DNA of 64,000 bases, taken from NCBI GenBank assembly GCA_016713535.1, contig JADJOY010000007.1, positions 132,542-196,541 of the forward strand. The letters run 5' to 3'. The DNA comes from JADJOY01 sp016713535 [NCBI: Deltaproteobacteria bacterium]. GTDB lineage: Bacteria > JADJOY01. The notes beneath the pieces are model-generated. The model was not told the origin of the DNA, made no database searches, and saw only the letters and a list, made by a program, of their open reading frames with translations. Made by a program: the position numbers and the translations under genes. The stretch's first letter is position 1, and each line of letters opens with the position of its first letter. This document shows positions 36,745-45,705 of the stretch, one piece after another.

Positions 36745-38489
36745 AGCTCGGCGGGTTCGTCGGCAAGCGCATCCTCTTCGTCGCGCCCCGCTACCACGAC
36801 TCGATCGTGGGGGGCGCCGATCAGTACACCCGCGCGCTCGCGTGGGAGCTGTCACGGGCCGGCGCCAGCGTCCGGGTGCTGACCTCGCGGAGCGTGCGGT
36901 TCGAGCCCCGTGGCGAGCTCGGCATCGTGTGGCGCGACGACCTCCCCGCGGGCGAGGACACGGTCGACGGCATCCCGGTGCGCCGCTTCGGCGTGTGGTC
37001 CCCACCCGAGCGATGGGCCGAGAGCGCGAGCGCGCGCGTGCGCGCCCAGCTCGATCGCGACACCGCAGCGGCGCTGCGCACGCTCGGCCGGGTCGCGTTC
37101 GGGGCGGGCTGGTACGGCGCGGAGCCGTGGGGCGAGGGGCGCTTCGGGCGCTGGTCGAGCGGCGCGGGTGAGGTGGCGCTCCCGGCGTCCCCGGTCACGG
37201 GGCTCACGGTCGACGCGCTGAGCCTCACCGAGCAGCGGGTGACCGTCGTCGGCATCCGGGGGGCCACCCGCGAGACGCTCGGCGCGTTCGAGCTGCCACG
37301 CGAGCGCTGGTGCGAGGTCGTCCTCGACTGGGACGCCCGGCCGTTCGACACGCTGAGGCTCGAGGGGAGTCACCGCTTCGTCCCCGGCGCGCAGGATCCG
37401 CGCACGCTCTCGTTCGTCGCGAGCGCGATCACGATCCGCTGCGCTGATGGGAGCGCGCCCGTGCTCGGAGCCCGCGACCGCGCCGAGGAAGTCCTCGACT
37501 CCCTCGACGACGAAGCGTTCGCGCGCACCTGGCGCCCGCTGGTCGAGGCTCGCCCCCGCCGGCTCGACTTCGCGTACGCCGCGCTCCGCGGCCCGCTCTC
37601 GCCTGGGCTCGCGGCGGCGTGCTTCGCCGAGGCGTGCCGCGCCGACGCGATCGTCGCGAGCGGCTTCCCGTTCGTGACGATGCACCTGGCGCTCGCGGCG
37701 GGGCGACGCGCGAAGGTCCCGGTCTACGCGCTGCCCTTCTTCCACGACCGCGACCTCACTCACCACTGGCGCCATCTATACGGCGCGCTGCGCGGTGCGC
37801 GGAGCACCCTCGCGCTGTCGCGCTTCCACGAGAGGCACGTCGCGGCGGCGCTCGGCGCGCGCACCTGCTACGTGGGCGCGAGCTCGCCGCACTGGTCGCT
37901 CGGCCGCGCGCTCCCCGACGCGCCCCCGCCCTCGACCGCGGAGGCCGTGGGATCCGGGGATCACGTGCTGCGCGTCGCGTTCGTGGGTCGCCTCACGCAC
38001 TCCAAGGGGGTGGCGACTGCGGTGGAGGCGGTCCGCCTGCTCCGCGCGCGCGGCCACGACGTGCGGCTGTGCGTGATCGGTCCCGACGAGAGCCACGGCC
38101 TCGGCACCGGCGACGGCATCGAGCGCCTCGGTACGGTGCCCGTGGAGCGGCTGCAGGAGGTACTCGCCGCGTGCGACGCCCTCGTGCTTCCGTCGCGCCA
38201 CGAGAGCTTCGGGTTGGTGGTCATCGAGGCATGGGCCGCGGCGCGGCCGGTGCTGGCGGACGGCGCCTCGGGCTCTCTCCGCACCCTGATCAGCGATGGC
38301 GTCGACGGCTACCTGTGCAGCGGCGCCGAGGCGTACGCCGCTCGACTCGCCGAGTGGCTCGCCGACCCGGCGCGCCGCCTCGCGATGGGCGCGGCGGGCC
38401 GGCGCGAGGTGGAAGCGGAGCACCGCTGGCAGCACGTCGTCGCGCGCTTCGCCGAGCTCCTCGCGCCGAGCTCCGCGACGAGGGCGTGA
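36741..38489 (+). CDS. GT4-family glycosyltransferase with inserted GWY module
   Basis: 582 residues. The N-terminal GT-B half starts RILFVAPRYHDSIVGGADQY; the C-terminal half has VAFVGRLTHSKGV, then LVLPSRHESFGLVVIEAWA, the GT4 catalytic and sugar-nucleotide region. Between them, residues 123 to about 237, sits an insertion beginning GWYGAEPWG and FGRWSSGAGEV with beta-strand character, resembling the C-terminal module of the adjacent Wzt. It starts by ATGA overlap with wzt, so the two are co-translated and the enzyme probably acts on the exported glycan. Confidence 0.85.
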   Translation: MKLGGFVGKRILFVAPRYHDSIVGGADQYTRALAWELSRAGASVRVLTSRSVRFEPRGELGIVWRDDLPAGEDTVDGIPVRRFGVWSPPERWAESASARVRAQLDRDTAAALRTLGRVAFGAGWYGAEPWGEGRFGRWSSGAGEVALPASPVTGLTVDALSLTEQRVTVVGIRGATRETLGAFELPRERWCEVVLDWDARPFDTLRLEGSHRFVPGAQDPRTLSFVASAITIRCADGSAPVLGARDRAEEVLDSLDDEAFARTWRPLVEARPRRLDFAYAALRGPLSPGLAAACFAEACRADAIVASGFPFVTMHLALAAGRRAKVPVYALPFFHDRDLTHHWRHLYGALRGARSTLALSRFHERHVAAALGARTCYVGASSPHWSLGRALPDAPPPSTAEAVGSGDHVLRVAFVGRLTHSKGVATAVEAVRLLRARGHDVRLCVIGPDESHGLGTGDGIERLGTVPVERLQEVLAACDALVLPSRHESFGLVVIEAWAAARPVLADGASGSLRTLISDGVDGYLCSGAEAYAARLAEWLADPARRLAMGAAGRREVEAEHRWQHVVARFAELLAPSSATRA

Positions 38490-38499
38490 GCGAGCGCGC

Positions 38500-38958
38500 T
38501 CACCCGCCGGGCGGAATCTGCAGCACGAGCGGCTCGGCGCTGCCCACGCCGCCGTCCTCGATCCGCGCGTCCTGACCGCGGATCGCCTCGAGCCTCTCCC
38601 GCTCGCGGTCGATCTCGGCGGTGGTACGAAAGCCGAGGCGGCGCAACACGGGCACCGGTGGACACCAGCCCTGGAGCGCGTGCTGGAGCAGAAAGGCACC
38701 CACGACCGCCGGGATCGCGAAAAATCTACGATCCACGATCGCGCCGAGCGCCGTCCCCGCCAGCACCACGGTGGCCGCGTTCGCCTCCAGGGCACGCTCG
38801 ATGTCCCACTCGCGGTCGAGCTCGCGGAGCCGGTCGTCGATCGCTCGCGGGCCGCGGGCCGCTGCGCGTGCGACGCTTTCGTCGCTGCGGCGACGGATCT
38901 CCTCGTTGACGTGAGGCGCGGTGTGGAGCGGAACGCGCCCTTCGGTGGCTGGGATCAT
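38500..38958 (-). CDS. Small membrane protein (YgaP-type DUF2892-like domain)
   Basis: 152 residues. A charged N-terminal helix region is followed by ANAATVVLAGTALGAIVDRRFFAIPAVVGAFLLQHALQGW, two membrane segments, then CPPVPVLRRLGFRT, the pattern of the DUF2892/YgaP transmembrane domain. The C-terminal 30 residues are soluble. GGAGGT lies 7 bases before the ATG. It is convergent with the GT4 gene, 10 bp away. Confidence 0.78.
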   Translation of the reverse strand: MIPATEGRVPLHTAPHVNEEIRRRSDESVARAAARGPRAIDDRLRELDREWDIERALEANAATVVLAGTALGAIVDRRFFAIPAVVGAFLLQHALQGWCPPVPVLRRLGFRTTAEIDRERERLEAIRGQDARIEDGGVGSAEPLVLQIPPGG

Positions 38959-39050
38959 GGCTGCACCTCCGGGTCGGCCCGCCCGGGCGTCACCGATCGG
39001 ACTGCAGCCAGCGTGCCCACAGCAGACTCCAGCCCGCATTGGCCGCGCGG

Positions 39051-40454
39051 TCAGATGACGAGCGCCCAGGTTCGGGCACCCACTCCCAGCACGCGCCCAC
39101 CGAGCCCCGGCTCCTGGCGGGTGGGCCAGGTCACGAGGTGCAGGCGGACCTCGCCGGCCGGGATCTCCACATCGAGGACCTCGGGGCGCCACCGCACCAG
39201 CCCGTCCTCGAGCCGCGTGATGCGCCCGCCCGTGCCACTCTCGACGTGCTCCCAGAACACTTCGACCACCCGCGGCAACGGCTCGCCGATCGGCGGATGG
39301 CAATACGTGAGCCGGATGCCGCGCGCGGGGCGCTCGAGCGTCGCGACGCCTCCCGCGAAGCCGTCGGTCCACCGGAAGTGGCCCTCGGGGTCCGGGTCGA
39401 CGTAGTACCAGCCATAGCGCAGGCGTACCGGGACGTCGCTCGCCTCGACGCCGTCGCCGTGGAGGAGCACCTGATCGACCGGCGCCTCGATGTTGTACGG
39501 GCGCCAGTCGGGGAAGCCCCAGGAGGGCTGTACCTCGGCGAGACGATCGGGCCGGAGGCGGCCGCCCCCGATCGACACGCGCCGCCTCAGCGTCCTCGAG
39601 AGCTTGCGGAGGTTCCAGCGCCACGCGCGCAGGTACGCCTGCGCCAAGTGCTCGTCGACGTCGCGCCGCGCGCGCAGGAATCGCACTTCGCTGGCCAGCC
39701 AGCGCGGCAGATAGCGCGTCCGGAAGTGCAGGAGCGCGCAGCGGATCCGATTCTTCTCGCAGAGCTCGACCTTCTCGATGGCGTTGCCGCCCTCCTTGAG
39801 GAGGAAGTGGCGGATCACGGCCCCGGGCTCGGTCTCGATCGGGATACCGACGGCGCGCGCACGCAGGCACAGATCGACGTCTTCGTAGTAGTTGACGAAG
39901 TCCTCGTCGAAGAGCCCGACGCGTTCGAACACGCCGCGGGTCGCCGAGAAGCCGTTGCCGCACGCGTAGAGCGGTCGCTGGTCGGCGGCGTGGAACGCGG
40001 CCGGCTCGCCGTAGCCGATGTCGAAGCCGAAGCCTTGCAGGTTGAGGCTGCCCCCCAGCCCGTTCAGGACCTCGGGGCTGTGACCGACGAGGAGCTTCGA
40101 CGCCACGATCCGGTCCCCCGGCGCGCGCTCGAAGTGGGCGGCCAGGAAGGCGAGCCACTCGGGCTCGGCCTCGGCGTCGTTGTCGATCAGGCAAATGACG
40201 TCGCCGCTCGACTCGCGGATGCCGAAGTTCCGTCCACCCGCGCAGCCGAGGTTGGTCTCGGAGCGCACCAGCTTGCAGCGCGGATCGTCGCGCACGAGCG
40301 GCACGAGCCGCTCGTAACTGCCATCGTTCGAGCCGTTGTCGAGCACCACCAGCTCGAAACGTGGATGGCGTTGCGCCTGGATCGAGCGCACCGCCCGCTC
40401 GACCAGCGGCCCGCCGTTGCGGTTCAACATCACCACGGTCATCGCGAGGGTCAT
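39051..40454 (-). CDS. GT2-family glycosyltransferase with C-terminal GWY module
   Basis: 467 residues. GT-A domain with TVVMLNRNGGPLVERAV, nucleotide-binding VVLDNGSNDGS, the metal-binding IDNDAE (DXD-like), and NYYEDVDLCLRA, as in rhamnosyltransferase-like GT2 enzymes. A linker follows, then residues 348-467 begin GWYYVDPDPEGHFRWT and look like the module seen in wzt and the GT4 enzyme. ATG 40442 is an alternative start. It lies 31 bp after wzm in the same direction. Confidence 0.86.
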   Translation of the reverse strand: MTLAMTVVMLNRNGGPLVERAVRSIQAQRHPRFELVVLDNGSNDGSYERLVPLVRDDPRCKLVRSETNLGCAGGRNFGIRESSGDVICLIDNDAEAEPEWLAFLAAHFERAPGDRIVASKLLVGHSPEVLNGLGGSLNLQGFGFDIGYGEPAAFHAADQRPLYACGNGFSATRGVFERVGLFDEDFVNYYEDVDLCLRARAVGIPIETEPGAVIRHFLLKEGGNAIEKVELCEKNRIRCALLHFRTRYLPRWLASEVRFLRARRDVDEHLAQAYLRAWRWNLRKLSRTLRRRVSIGGGRLRPDRLAEVQPSWGFPDWRPYNIEAPVDQVLLHGDGVEASDVPVRLRYGWYYVDPDPEGHFRWTDGFAGGVATLERPARGIRLTYCHPPIGEPLPRVVEVFWEHVESGTGGRITRLEDGLVRWRPEVLDVEIPAGEVRLHLVTWPTRQEPGLGGRVLGVGARTWALVI

Positions 40455-40485
40455 GACGCGCTCGGTCCCGGGCGAAGGCTGTCGC

Positions 40486-41256
40486 TCAGATCTCGGACAC
40501 GATGTCGCGGCCGAGGCGCTTCGACACCACGAAGCCGAGCACCAACGCCGCGCTCCCCGAGCCCGCGATCAGCGCGAGGTCGCGGTGGGACGGCGGACGC
40601 GCCAGCAGCAGCACGTCGCGGTAGCCGGAGGTGAGTGCCGCCGTCGGGCTCCACGCGAGATAGGGCGAGAGGCGCGCGGGGATGTGCTCGGGGCTGTACA
40701 CGATCGGCGTCATCCAGAACACCACCATGAGCACGACGCCCATGAGCTGCGCCACGTCGCGGACGAACACGGTCATCGCGGAGAGCACCAGACCCAGCCC
40801 GAACACCAGCACGGTCTGCGCGACGAGCAGCACCGGCACCATCAGGAACCACACGCTCCACTCGACGTGCGCGACACCGATCAGGAACGCCAGCAGGAGC
40901 GTCATCGCGATCGCGGTCGAGAGGAAGCTCGAGATCGCCGCCGAGAGCGGCAGGAAGGCGAGCGGGAACGACGAGCGCCGGATCAACGAGCGGTTCTCGA
41001 CCAGCACCGTGCACGACTTCAGGATGCCGTCCTGGAGGCCGACCCACGGGATCACGCCGCTGCACAGGAAGGCCGTGTAGTCCTGGGCGCGGCCACCGAG
41101 GTCGGCGCGCAGCCCCAGGAACTTGCCGAACACGATCGCGTAGATGGCGAGCTGCAGGATCGGGTTGAGGACGTTCCAGAAGAACCCCATCGCGGTGCCG
41201 GCGTAGCGCGAGGCGAAGTCGCGGCGGACGAGCTGGATGAGCAGTGAGCGGTTCAA
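40486..41256 (-). CDS. wzm: O-antigen ABC exporter permease
   Basis: 256-residue ABC-2 type permease with six membrane segments. It opens with the amphipathic RRDFASRYAGTAMGFFWN and contains SVWFLMVPVLLVAQTVLVFGLG and FWMTPIVYS, hallmarks of Wzm/TagG polysaccharide exporters. It should pair with the Wzt ATPase at 35044, which is encoded on the opposite strand in a convergent cassette. It is followed by the GT2 gene. Confidence 0.9.
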   Translation of the reverse strand: MNRSLLIQLVRRDFASRYAGTAMGFFWNVLNPILQLAIYAIVFGKFLGLRADLGGRAQDYTAFLCSGVIPWVGLQDGILKSCTVLVENRSLIRRSSFPLAFLPLSAAISSFLSTAIAMTLLLAFLIGVAHVEWSVWFLMVPVLLVAQTVLVFGLGLVLSAMTVFVRDVAQLMGVVLMVVFWMTPIVYSPEHIPARLSPYLAWSPTAALTSGYRDVLLLARPPSHRDLALIAGSGSAALVLGFVVSKRLGRDIVSEI

Positions 41257-41391
41257 GGGGGTTCGCCGGGGGATCGAGAATCGAGCTCGACAAACTAGCA
41301 GGTCGCCGGGCGCGCGGCCGTGGCTCGGCGCTACAATCGGCCGCCGCCGCGCGGGGCCGACCGCCGCCGCTCGCCCGGCAGAGGATCACTC

Positions 41392-42924
41392 ATGGACATC
41401 GTCTCGCTCTATGCCAGCTCGAAGCCCGCCGCTCCCGCCCTCGTGGAAGGCGAACGCGTGGTGAGCTGGGCCGAGCTCGCCGCGCTCAGGAACCGCTGTG
41501 CCCGCGCGCTGCGCGCCCTCGGGCTGGGCGCCGGCGAGCGGATCGTCGCGTACCACGCGAACTCGATCGACGGCTTCGTCGCGTCGCTCGGCGCCCAGGC
41601 CGTCGGCCTCACGGTGGTGCCGCTCAACCATCGCCTCACCGCGCCCGAGGCGCGCTACATCGTCGACGACAGCGATGCCGCGGGTCTGGTCCAGGGTGAG
41701 GAGTTCGACGGCGTGGTCGACGAGCTGGAGACGGAGTGCGGGAGCGTACGCCACTGGATCCGCTTCGGAGCGCCGCGCGGGAGGCGGCTGAGCTTCGGCG
41801 CGCTGCTCGCGGGCGAGGATGACGCGCCGCTCGACGACGCCGCCGAGCAGGCCGCGACGATGATCTACACCTCGGGCACCACCGGGAAGCCCAAGGGCGC
41901 GATGCGCACCAACATGTCGGCGCCCGCCCAGCTGGGATACCTGCAGAGCCTCATCGCCGAGCTCGGGCTCAGGCCCGGCGAGGCCCACCTCGCCGCGGGC
42001 CCGCTCTACCACTCGGCGCCGCGCGCGTTCGCGGGCGTGGCGATGGCGCTGGGCAACACGCTGGTGCTGATGCGCAAGTTCGAGCCGGCGGCGGCGCTCG
42101 ACCTCATCGAGCGCCACGCGGTCGGCGACACCTTCATGGCACCGGTGCTCATCAAGCGCCTGCTCGCGCTCCCCGACGACGCGTGGCGTGGCCGCGACCT
42201 GTCCTCGCTGCACACGCTCATCGTCGCCGGCGCGCCGTGCCCGATGACCGTGAAGCGCGGCGTGGCCGAGCGCCTCGGGCCGGTGCTCTACGAGTTCTAC
42301 GGCTCGACCGAGCTGGGCGTGAACACGCTGCTCAAGCCGGCCGATCAGCTCCGGAAGCCGGGCTCGTGCGGCCAGCTCTTCCCGGGGGTGGCGATCCGGC
42401 TCGTCGACGCCAACGGCGACGAGGTGCCGGAGGGCACGCCCGGCGAGGTCCACGTCGCGCGCAACCAGCAGGTCTTCGACGGCTACCACAAGCGCGCGAG
42501 CGACGTGCACGATGCGGACGGCGTCGAGTGGATCTCGGTCGGCGACATCGCTTACCGCGACGCCGAGGGCTTCTACTTCATCTGCGACCGCAAGAACGAC
42601 ATGATCATCTCGGGCGGCGTGAACATCTACCCGGCCGAGATCGAGCAGGCGCTGGTCGAGCACCCCGCCATCGCCGACGCCGCGGTGTTCGCGATCCCCG
42701 ACGAGGAATGGGGAGAAGCGGTCCACGCGGTGCTCGGGCTCGAGCCCGACGTGGCGCTGAGCGACGCCGAGGTGCGCGCCTGGCTCGAGCCGCGGCTCGC
42801 CCACTTCAAGCACCCACGCTCGATCCAGTTCGTCGACCGGCTGCCGCGCGACAACGCCGGCAAGCTCCTCAAGCGCACTCTGCGCGAGCCGTTCTGGGCC
42901 GGCCGCGAGCGCGGAGTGAACTGA
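41392..42924 (+). CDS. Acyl-CoA synthetase (AMP-forming)
   Basis: 510 residues. Activates a carboxylic acid to acyl-AMP and then acyl-CoA. P-loop YTSGTTGKPKG at 159-169, YGSTE adenylate motif, DRKNDMIISGGVNIYPAEIE hinge region, and C-terminal catalytic Lys491 (NAGKLLKR). Length and motifs fit FadD/Caa-like ligases for medium or cyclic acids; substrate unknown. It is divergent from wzm and converges on a luciferase-like monooxygenase gene whose open frame runs over its 3' end on the other strand. Confidence 0.92.
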   Translation: MDIVSLYASSKPAAPALVEGERVVSWAELAALRNRCARALRALGLGAGERIVAYHANSIDGFVASLGAQAVGLTVVPLNHRLTAPEARYIVDDSDAAGLVQGEEFDGVVDELETECGSVRHWIRFGAPRGRRLSFGALLAGEDDAPLDDAAEQAATMIYTSGTTGKPKGAMRTNMSAPAQLGYLQSLIAELGLRPGEAHLAAGPLYHSAPRAFAGVAMALGNTLVLMRKFEPAAALDLIERHAVGDTFMAPVLIKRLLALPDDAWRGRDLSSLHTLIVAGAPCPMTVKRGVAERLGPVLYEFYGSTELGVNTLLKPADQLRKPGSCGQLFPGVAIRLVDANGDEVPEGTPGEVHVARNQQVFDGYHKRASDVHDADGVEWISVGDIAYRDAEGFYFICDRKNDMIISGGVNIYPAEIEQALVEHPAIADAAVFAIPDEEWGEAVHAVLGLEPDVALSDAEVRAWLEPRLAHFKHPRSIQFVDRLPRDNAGKLLKRTLREPFWAGRERGVN

Positions 42925-44219
42925 GATTCGACCGGCGGCGAGGGACCGCCGCCCTCCAGATCTCGCGCGGATCGACGGGTCGCGCGCGCGAGCGGCTGGA
43001 GGGCCGACGCTTCGTCGTCGGCCCCAGCGCGCCCCCGGGGGCGACCGACGAAGCGGCCGCCCTCCAGGCCATCGAACGCGACCGGACGGGTCGCGCGATC
43101 GGGAGCCTGCGGCAGCGAGGGACCGCCGCCCTCCGGGGCGCGGATCACCCCGCGAAGTGCGGCATGACCCTCGGCGAAGGTGCGGATCGACTCCATCACC
43201 AGCTCGTTCGGCACGGTACCCGCCTGCATCACGAGGATGAGCTCGTCGACGCCCACCTTGGCGTAGCGCGACACGATCTCGCGGCAGTGCGCCGGATCAC
43301 CGATCACGTTCATCGCCGGCGCGTCGATCGAGCCGCGGAACGCCATCGCCTCGGCGAGCTCGTCGTCGGGCAGGAACTCGCGCGACACGCCGCGCAGCAC
43401 GCCGGTCGGCCGCTTGCCGCTGAAATAGTAGGTCGCGAGCGACTCGGCGAAGAAGTTGGCGCCGCGCATCCCGTACCGGCACGCCTTTCGGTCGTCGTCG
43501 AGGCAGAGCGCCACCGGCGTGCACGCGAAGTGATCGTTCTTCGCGTAGCCCCTGGGCTCCGCGGCCTTCACGGCCTTGCGGTACTCACTCACCTTCTTGC
43601 CGAGGTAGAGGTCGTTGCCGACGGCGAAGTTGAGCGCGCCGATCCCGAGCTTCCCGACCTCCACCGCCGACTCGGGCTTCGAGCACGCGGCGAAGATCGG
43701 CGGGTGGGGCTCCTGGACCGGCTTGGGGATCACCTGGGTCGGCGGGATCTGGAAGTGGCGCCCCTTCCACTCGAACACGTCCTGCTGCCACATGCGCGGG
43801 ATCATCTCGAGCGCCTCGAGCCACTGGTCGTGGATCGTGGCGACGTCGTTCTCGAACGCGAGCTGCTCGGTCCGCGACGAGCTCTTGCCCGAGCCCCAGC
43901 TCACGCGCCCACCGGAGAGGATGTCGAGGGTGGCGACTCGCTCGGCGATGCGGATGGGGTGGTTGTAGCGGTGAGGCGTGAGCGTGATGCCGTGCCCCAG
44001 CCGCACGTTCCGGGTCTTGGCCGCGACGAAGGCCAGGAAGACCTCGGGCGCCGACGAGTGCGAGTACTCGTACAGGCCGTGGTGCTCGACCTCCCAGACA
44101 CAGTGGTAGCCCAGCTGATCGGCGAGCACCGCCTGCTCGACGCAGTCGCGGAAGGTCTGCGCCTCGCTCTGACGCGTCGGGTTGGCGATCTGCATCTCGA
44201 AGAAGAGCGAGAACTTCAT
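42627..44219 (-). CDS. Luciferase-like monooxygenase with read-through C-terminus
   Basis: Flavin- or F420-linked LLM-family monooxygenase. About the first 360 residues are a normal LLM TIM barrel (FSLFFEMQIANP, CVWEVEHHGLYEYSHSSAP, LGHGITLTPHRYNHPIRIAERVA). Past about position 43140 the frame has no stop: it reads four family B hairpins (giving EGGGPSLPQ and LEGGRFVG-type peptides) and then 298 bp of the antisense of the ligase gene, ending at 42627. The natural stop seems lost to the repeats, giving 530 instead of about 360 residues. ATG 44219 chosen; GTG 44225 is possible. Confidence 0.8.
   Translation of the reverse strand: MKFSLFFEMQIANPTRQSEAQTFRDCVEQAVLADQLGYHCVWEVEHHGLYEYSHSSAPEVFLAFVAAKTRNVRLGHGITLTPHRYNHPIRIAERVATLDILSGGRVSWGSGKSSSRTEQLAFENDVATIHDQWLEALEMIPRMWQQDVFEWKGRHFQIPPTQVIPKPVQEPHPPIFAACSKPESAVEVGKLGIGALNFAVGNDLYLGKKVSEYRKAVKAAEPRGYAKNDHFACTPVALCLDDDRKACRYGMRGANFFAESLATYYFSGKRPTGVLRGVSREFLPDDELAEAMAFRGSIDAPAMNVIGDPAHCREIVSRYAKVGVDELILVMQAGTVPNELVMESIRTFAEGHAALRGVIRAPEGGGPSLPQAPDRATRPVAFDGLEGGRFVGRPRGRAGADDEASALQPLARATRRSARDLEGGGPSPPVESQFTPRSRPAQNGSRRVRLRSLPALSRGSRSTNWIERGCLKWASRGSSQARTSASLSATSGSSPSTAWTASPHSSSGIANTAASAMAGCSTSACSISAG
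42934..43136. repeat. Cluster of four family B hairpins (B1-B4)
   Basis: B1 42934-42959 and B4 43111-43136 (minus orientation) have loop GTCCCT; B2 42997-43025 (plus) has arms GGGCCGACG and CGTCGGCCC with loop CTTCGT; B3 43039-43066 (minus) has loop CTTCGT with one arm mismatch. B1-B3 carry the outer TGGAGG flank; in B4 it is CGGAGG. They fill the 3'-3' junction of the ligase and the monooxygenase. Confidence 0.8.
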
Positions 44220-44252
44220 CGGCACCCCCGGGGACGGATGGCGAGCGAGGCG

Positions 44253-45662
44253 TCAGCTCGCGGACGGCGGCGGATCCGAGCGGCCGGCCTGCGCGAGCAC
44301 GAAGCGCGTGAAGTTGCGGTGGCCGATGCCAGCGAGCCCCTTGGCGCGGCGTGCCTGCCGGAACTGCTCGACGATGGCCCCCAGGATGATCACCAGGTTG
44401 CCGTCGCCGCGGTAGCGGACCCGCCCCGTCATCTGGGCGCGCATGAACGGCACCTTGCCCGAGAGCATGTCGTAGAGCGTGCTCTCCTTGAGCGTGACGG
44501 TGCCGTGCGCGGCAGGGTCGAGGCCCGAGGCGAAGCGCACGTCGCCGTCGTCGAGGATCACCCGCCACTCGCTCGGGTGATCTCCGGTCAGCGCCACGTT
44601 GAGGACGCCGCGGATCCCGCGCAGCTCGGCGCGCTCGCGCGCCGAGACCGGGATCTTGCCGAGCAGGCGCGTGGTGGCGACCGCCGAGCCGAACAGCAGC
44701 CGCGTCGCGCGGCTCGACGCCGCCGCGGGCCGGCGTGCGATCGCGCGCACCACCGCGCCGGCCGAGTCGAAGCGTGGCGCCCAGCCGAGCTCGCGGCGGA
44801 TCTTCTCGCTCGAGACGATCAGGTGGTCGGCCGAGGGCGCGGTGAGCCACGCCGGGTCGATGTCGCCGAGCCCGCGCGCGTACGCGAGCTCGTAGGCCCG
44901 GATGGCGGCGCTCGGGATCCGGACCGTGGGCTTCCCGACCGCGCGGCCGATCGCGGCGAGCGGGAGCGGCTCGTTGGCGGCGACGTTGAAGGCCCCGCGC
45001 GCGTCTTGCTCGAGCGCGAGCACGAACGCGTCGGCGACGTCCTCCTCGTGGGTGATCTGGAGCGGCACCGGCGGGCCGGGCGGGATCGCGAGCACCGGCG
45101 CGCGCAGGCTCGCGGTGCGCGCGGGGTCGGTCCTCGGCCCGAGGAAGAGGCTCGGCCGGAGCCGCGCCACCGCGATCGTCGGATGCTCGTCGGCGAGGTC
45201 GCCGAGCATGCGATCGGTCATCGCCTTGTGGCGCGGGTAGTAGAAGCCCTCCCCGCCGTGAAGGGGCGCATCCTCGGTGAGCGCCACGCCCTCGTTCTCG
45301 GGGCGAAAGCCGTACGACGCGACACTCGACGCGAACACCAGCTGGCGCACGCCGGCCGCCACCACCGCGTGCGCGACGTTGCGGGTGCCGCCCACGTTCA
45401 CCGCCTCGGCGAGGACGGCGTCGCGACTGCCGCGCTCGACGATGAACGCGAGGTGCAGCACCGCGTCGACTCCCTCGAAGTGACGCACCAGGGCCGGGTC
45501 GCGGACGTCGAGGCTCACGAGCGAGAGCCGCACGTCTTCACGCGGTGGCGGCCTGCGGTCGAGGGCGATCACCCGCTCGACCGACTCGCTGGCGAGGAGC
45601 CGCTCGACGATCAACCGGCCGAGATTCCCCGCTGCCCCCGTGACCGCGACCGTGCGTGCCAT
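44253..45662 (-). CDS. NAD-dependent epimerase/dehydratase fused to SCP2 sterol-carrier domain
   Basis: 469 residues. The N-terminal extended SDR has TGAAGNLG at 8-15 and a YxxxK-type YPRHK; the region to about 330 is typical of the NAD-dependent epimerase group. Residues about 345-455 (NVALTGDHPSEWRVILDDG, SGLDPAAHGTVTLKESTLYDML, MTGRVRYRGDGNLVIILGA) are an SCP2-type lipid-binding domain. Fusion suggests action on a carrier-bound sterol or other bulky lipid. It lies between the luciferase-like monooxygenase and a ferritin-like protein, all on the minus strand. Confidence 0.85.
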   Translation of the reverse strand: MARTVAVTGAAGNLGRLIVERLLASESVERVIALDRRPPPREDVRLSLVSLDVRDPALVRHFEGVDAVLHLAFIVERGSRDAVLAEAVNVGGTRNVAHAVVAAGVRQLVFASSVASYGFRPENEGVALTEDAPLHGGEGFYYPRHKAMTDRMLGDLADEHPTIAVARLRPSLFLGPRTDPARTASLRAPVLAIPPGPPVPLQITHEEDVADAFVLALEQDARGAFNVAANEPLPLAAIGRAVGKPTVRIPSAAIRAYELAYARGLGDIDPAWLTAPSADHLIVSSEKIRRELGWAPRFDSAGAVVRAIARRPAAASSRATRLLFGSAVATTRLLGKIPVSARERAELRGIRGVLNVALTGDHPSEWRVILDDGDVRFASGLDPAAHGTVTLKESTLYDMLSGKVPFMRAQMTGRVRYRGDGNLVIILGAIVEQFRQARRAKGLAGIGHRNFTRFVLAQAGRSDPPPSAS

Positions 45663-45705
45663 CGTGAGCCTCCTCGGTGCAGAGCGACGCGCGGCGGTCG
45701 GGCGC

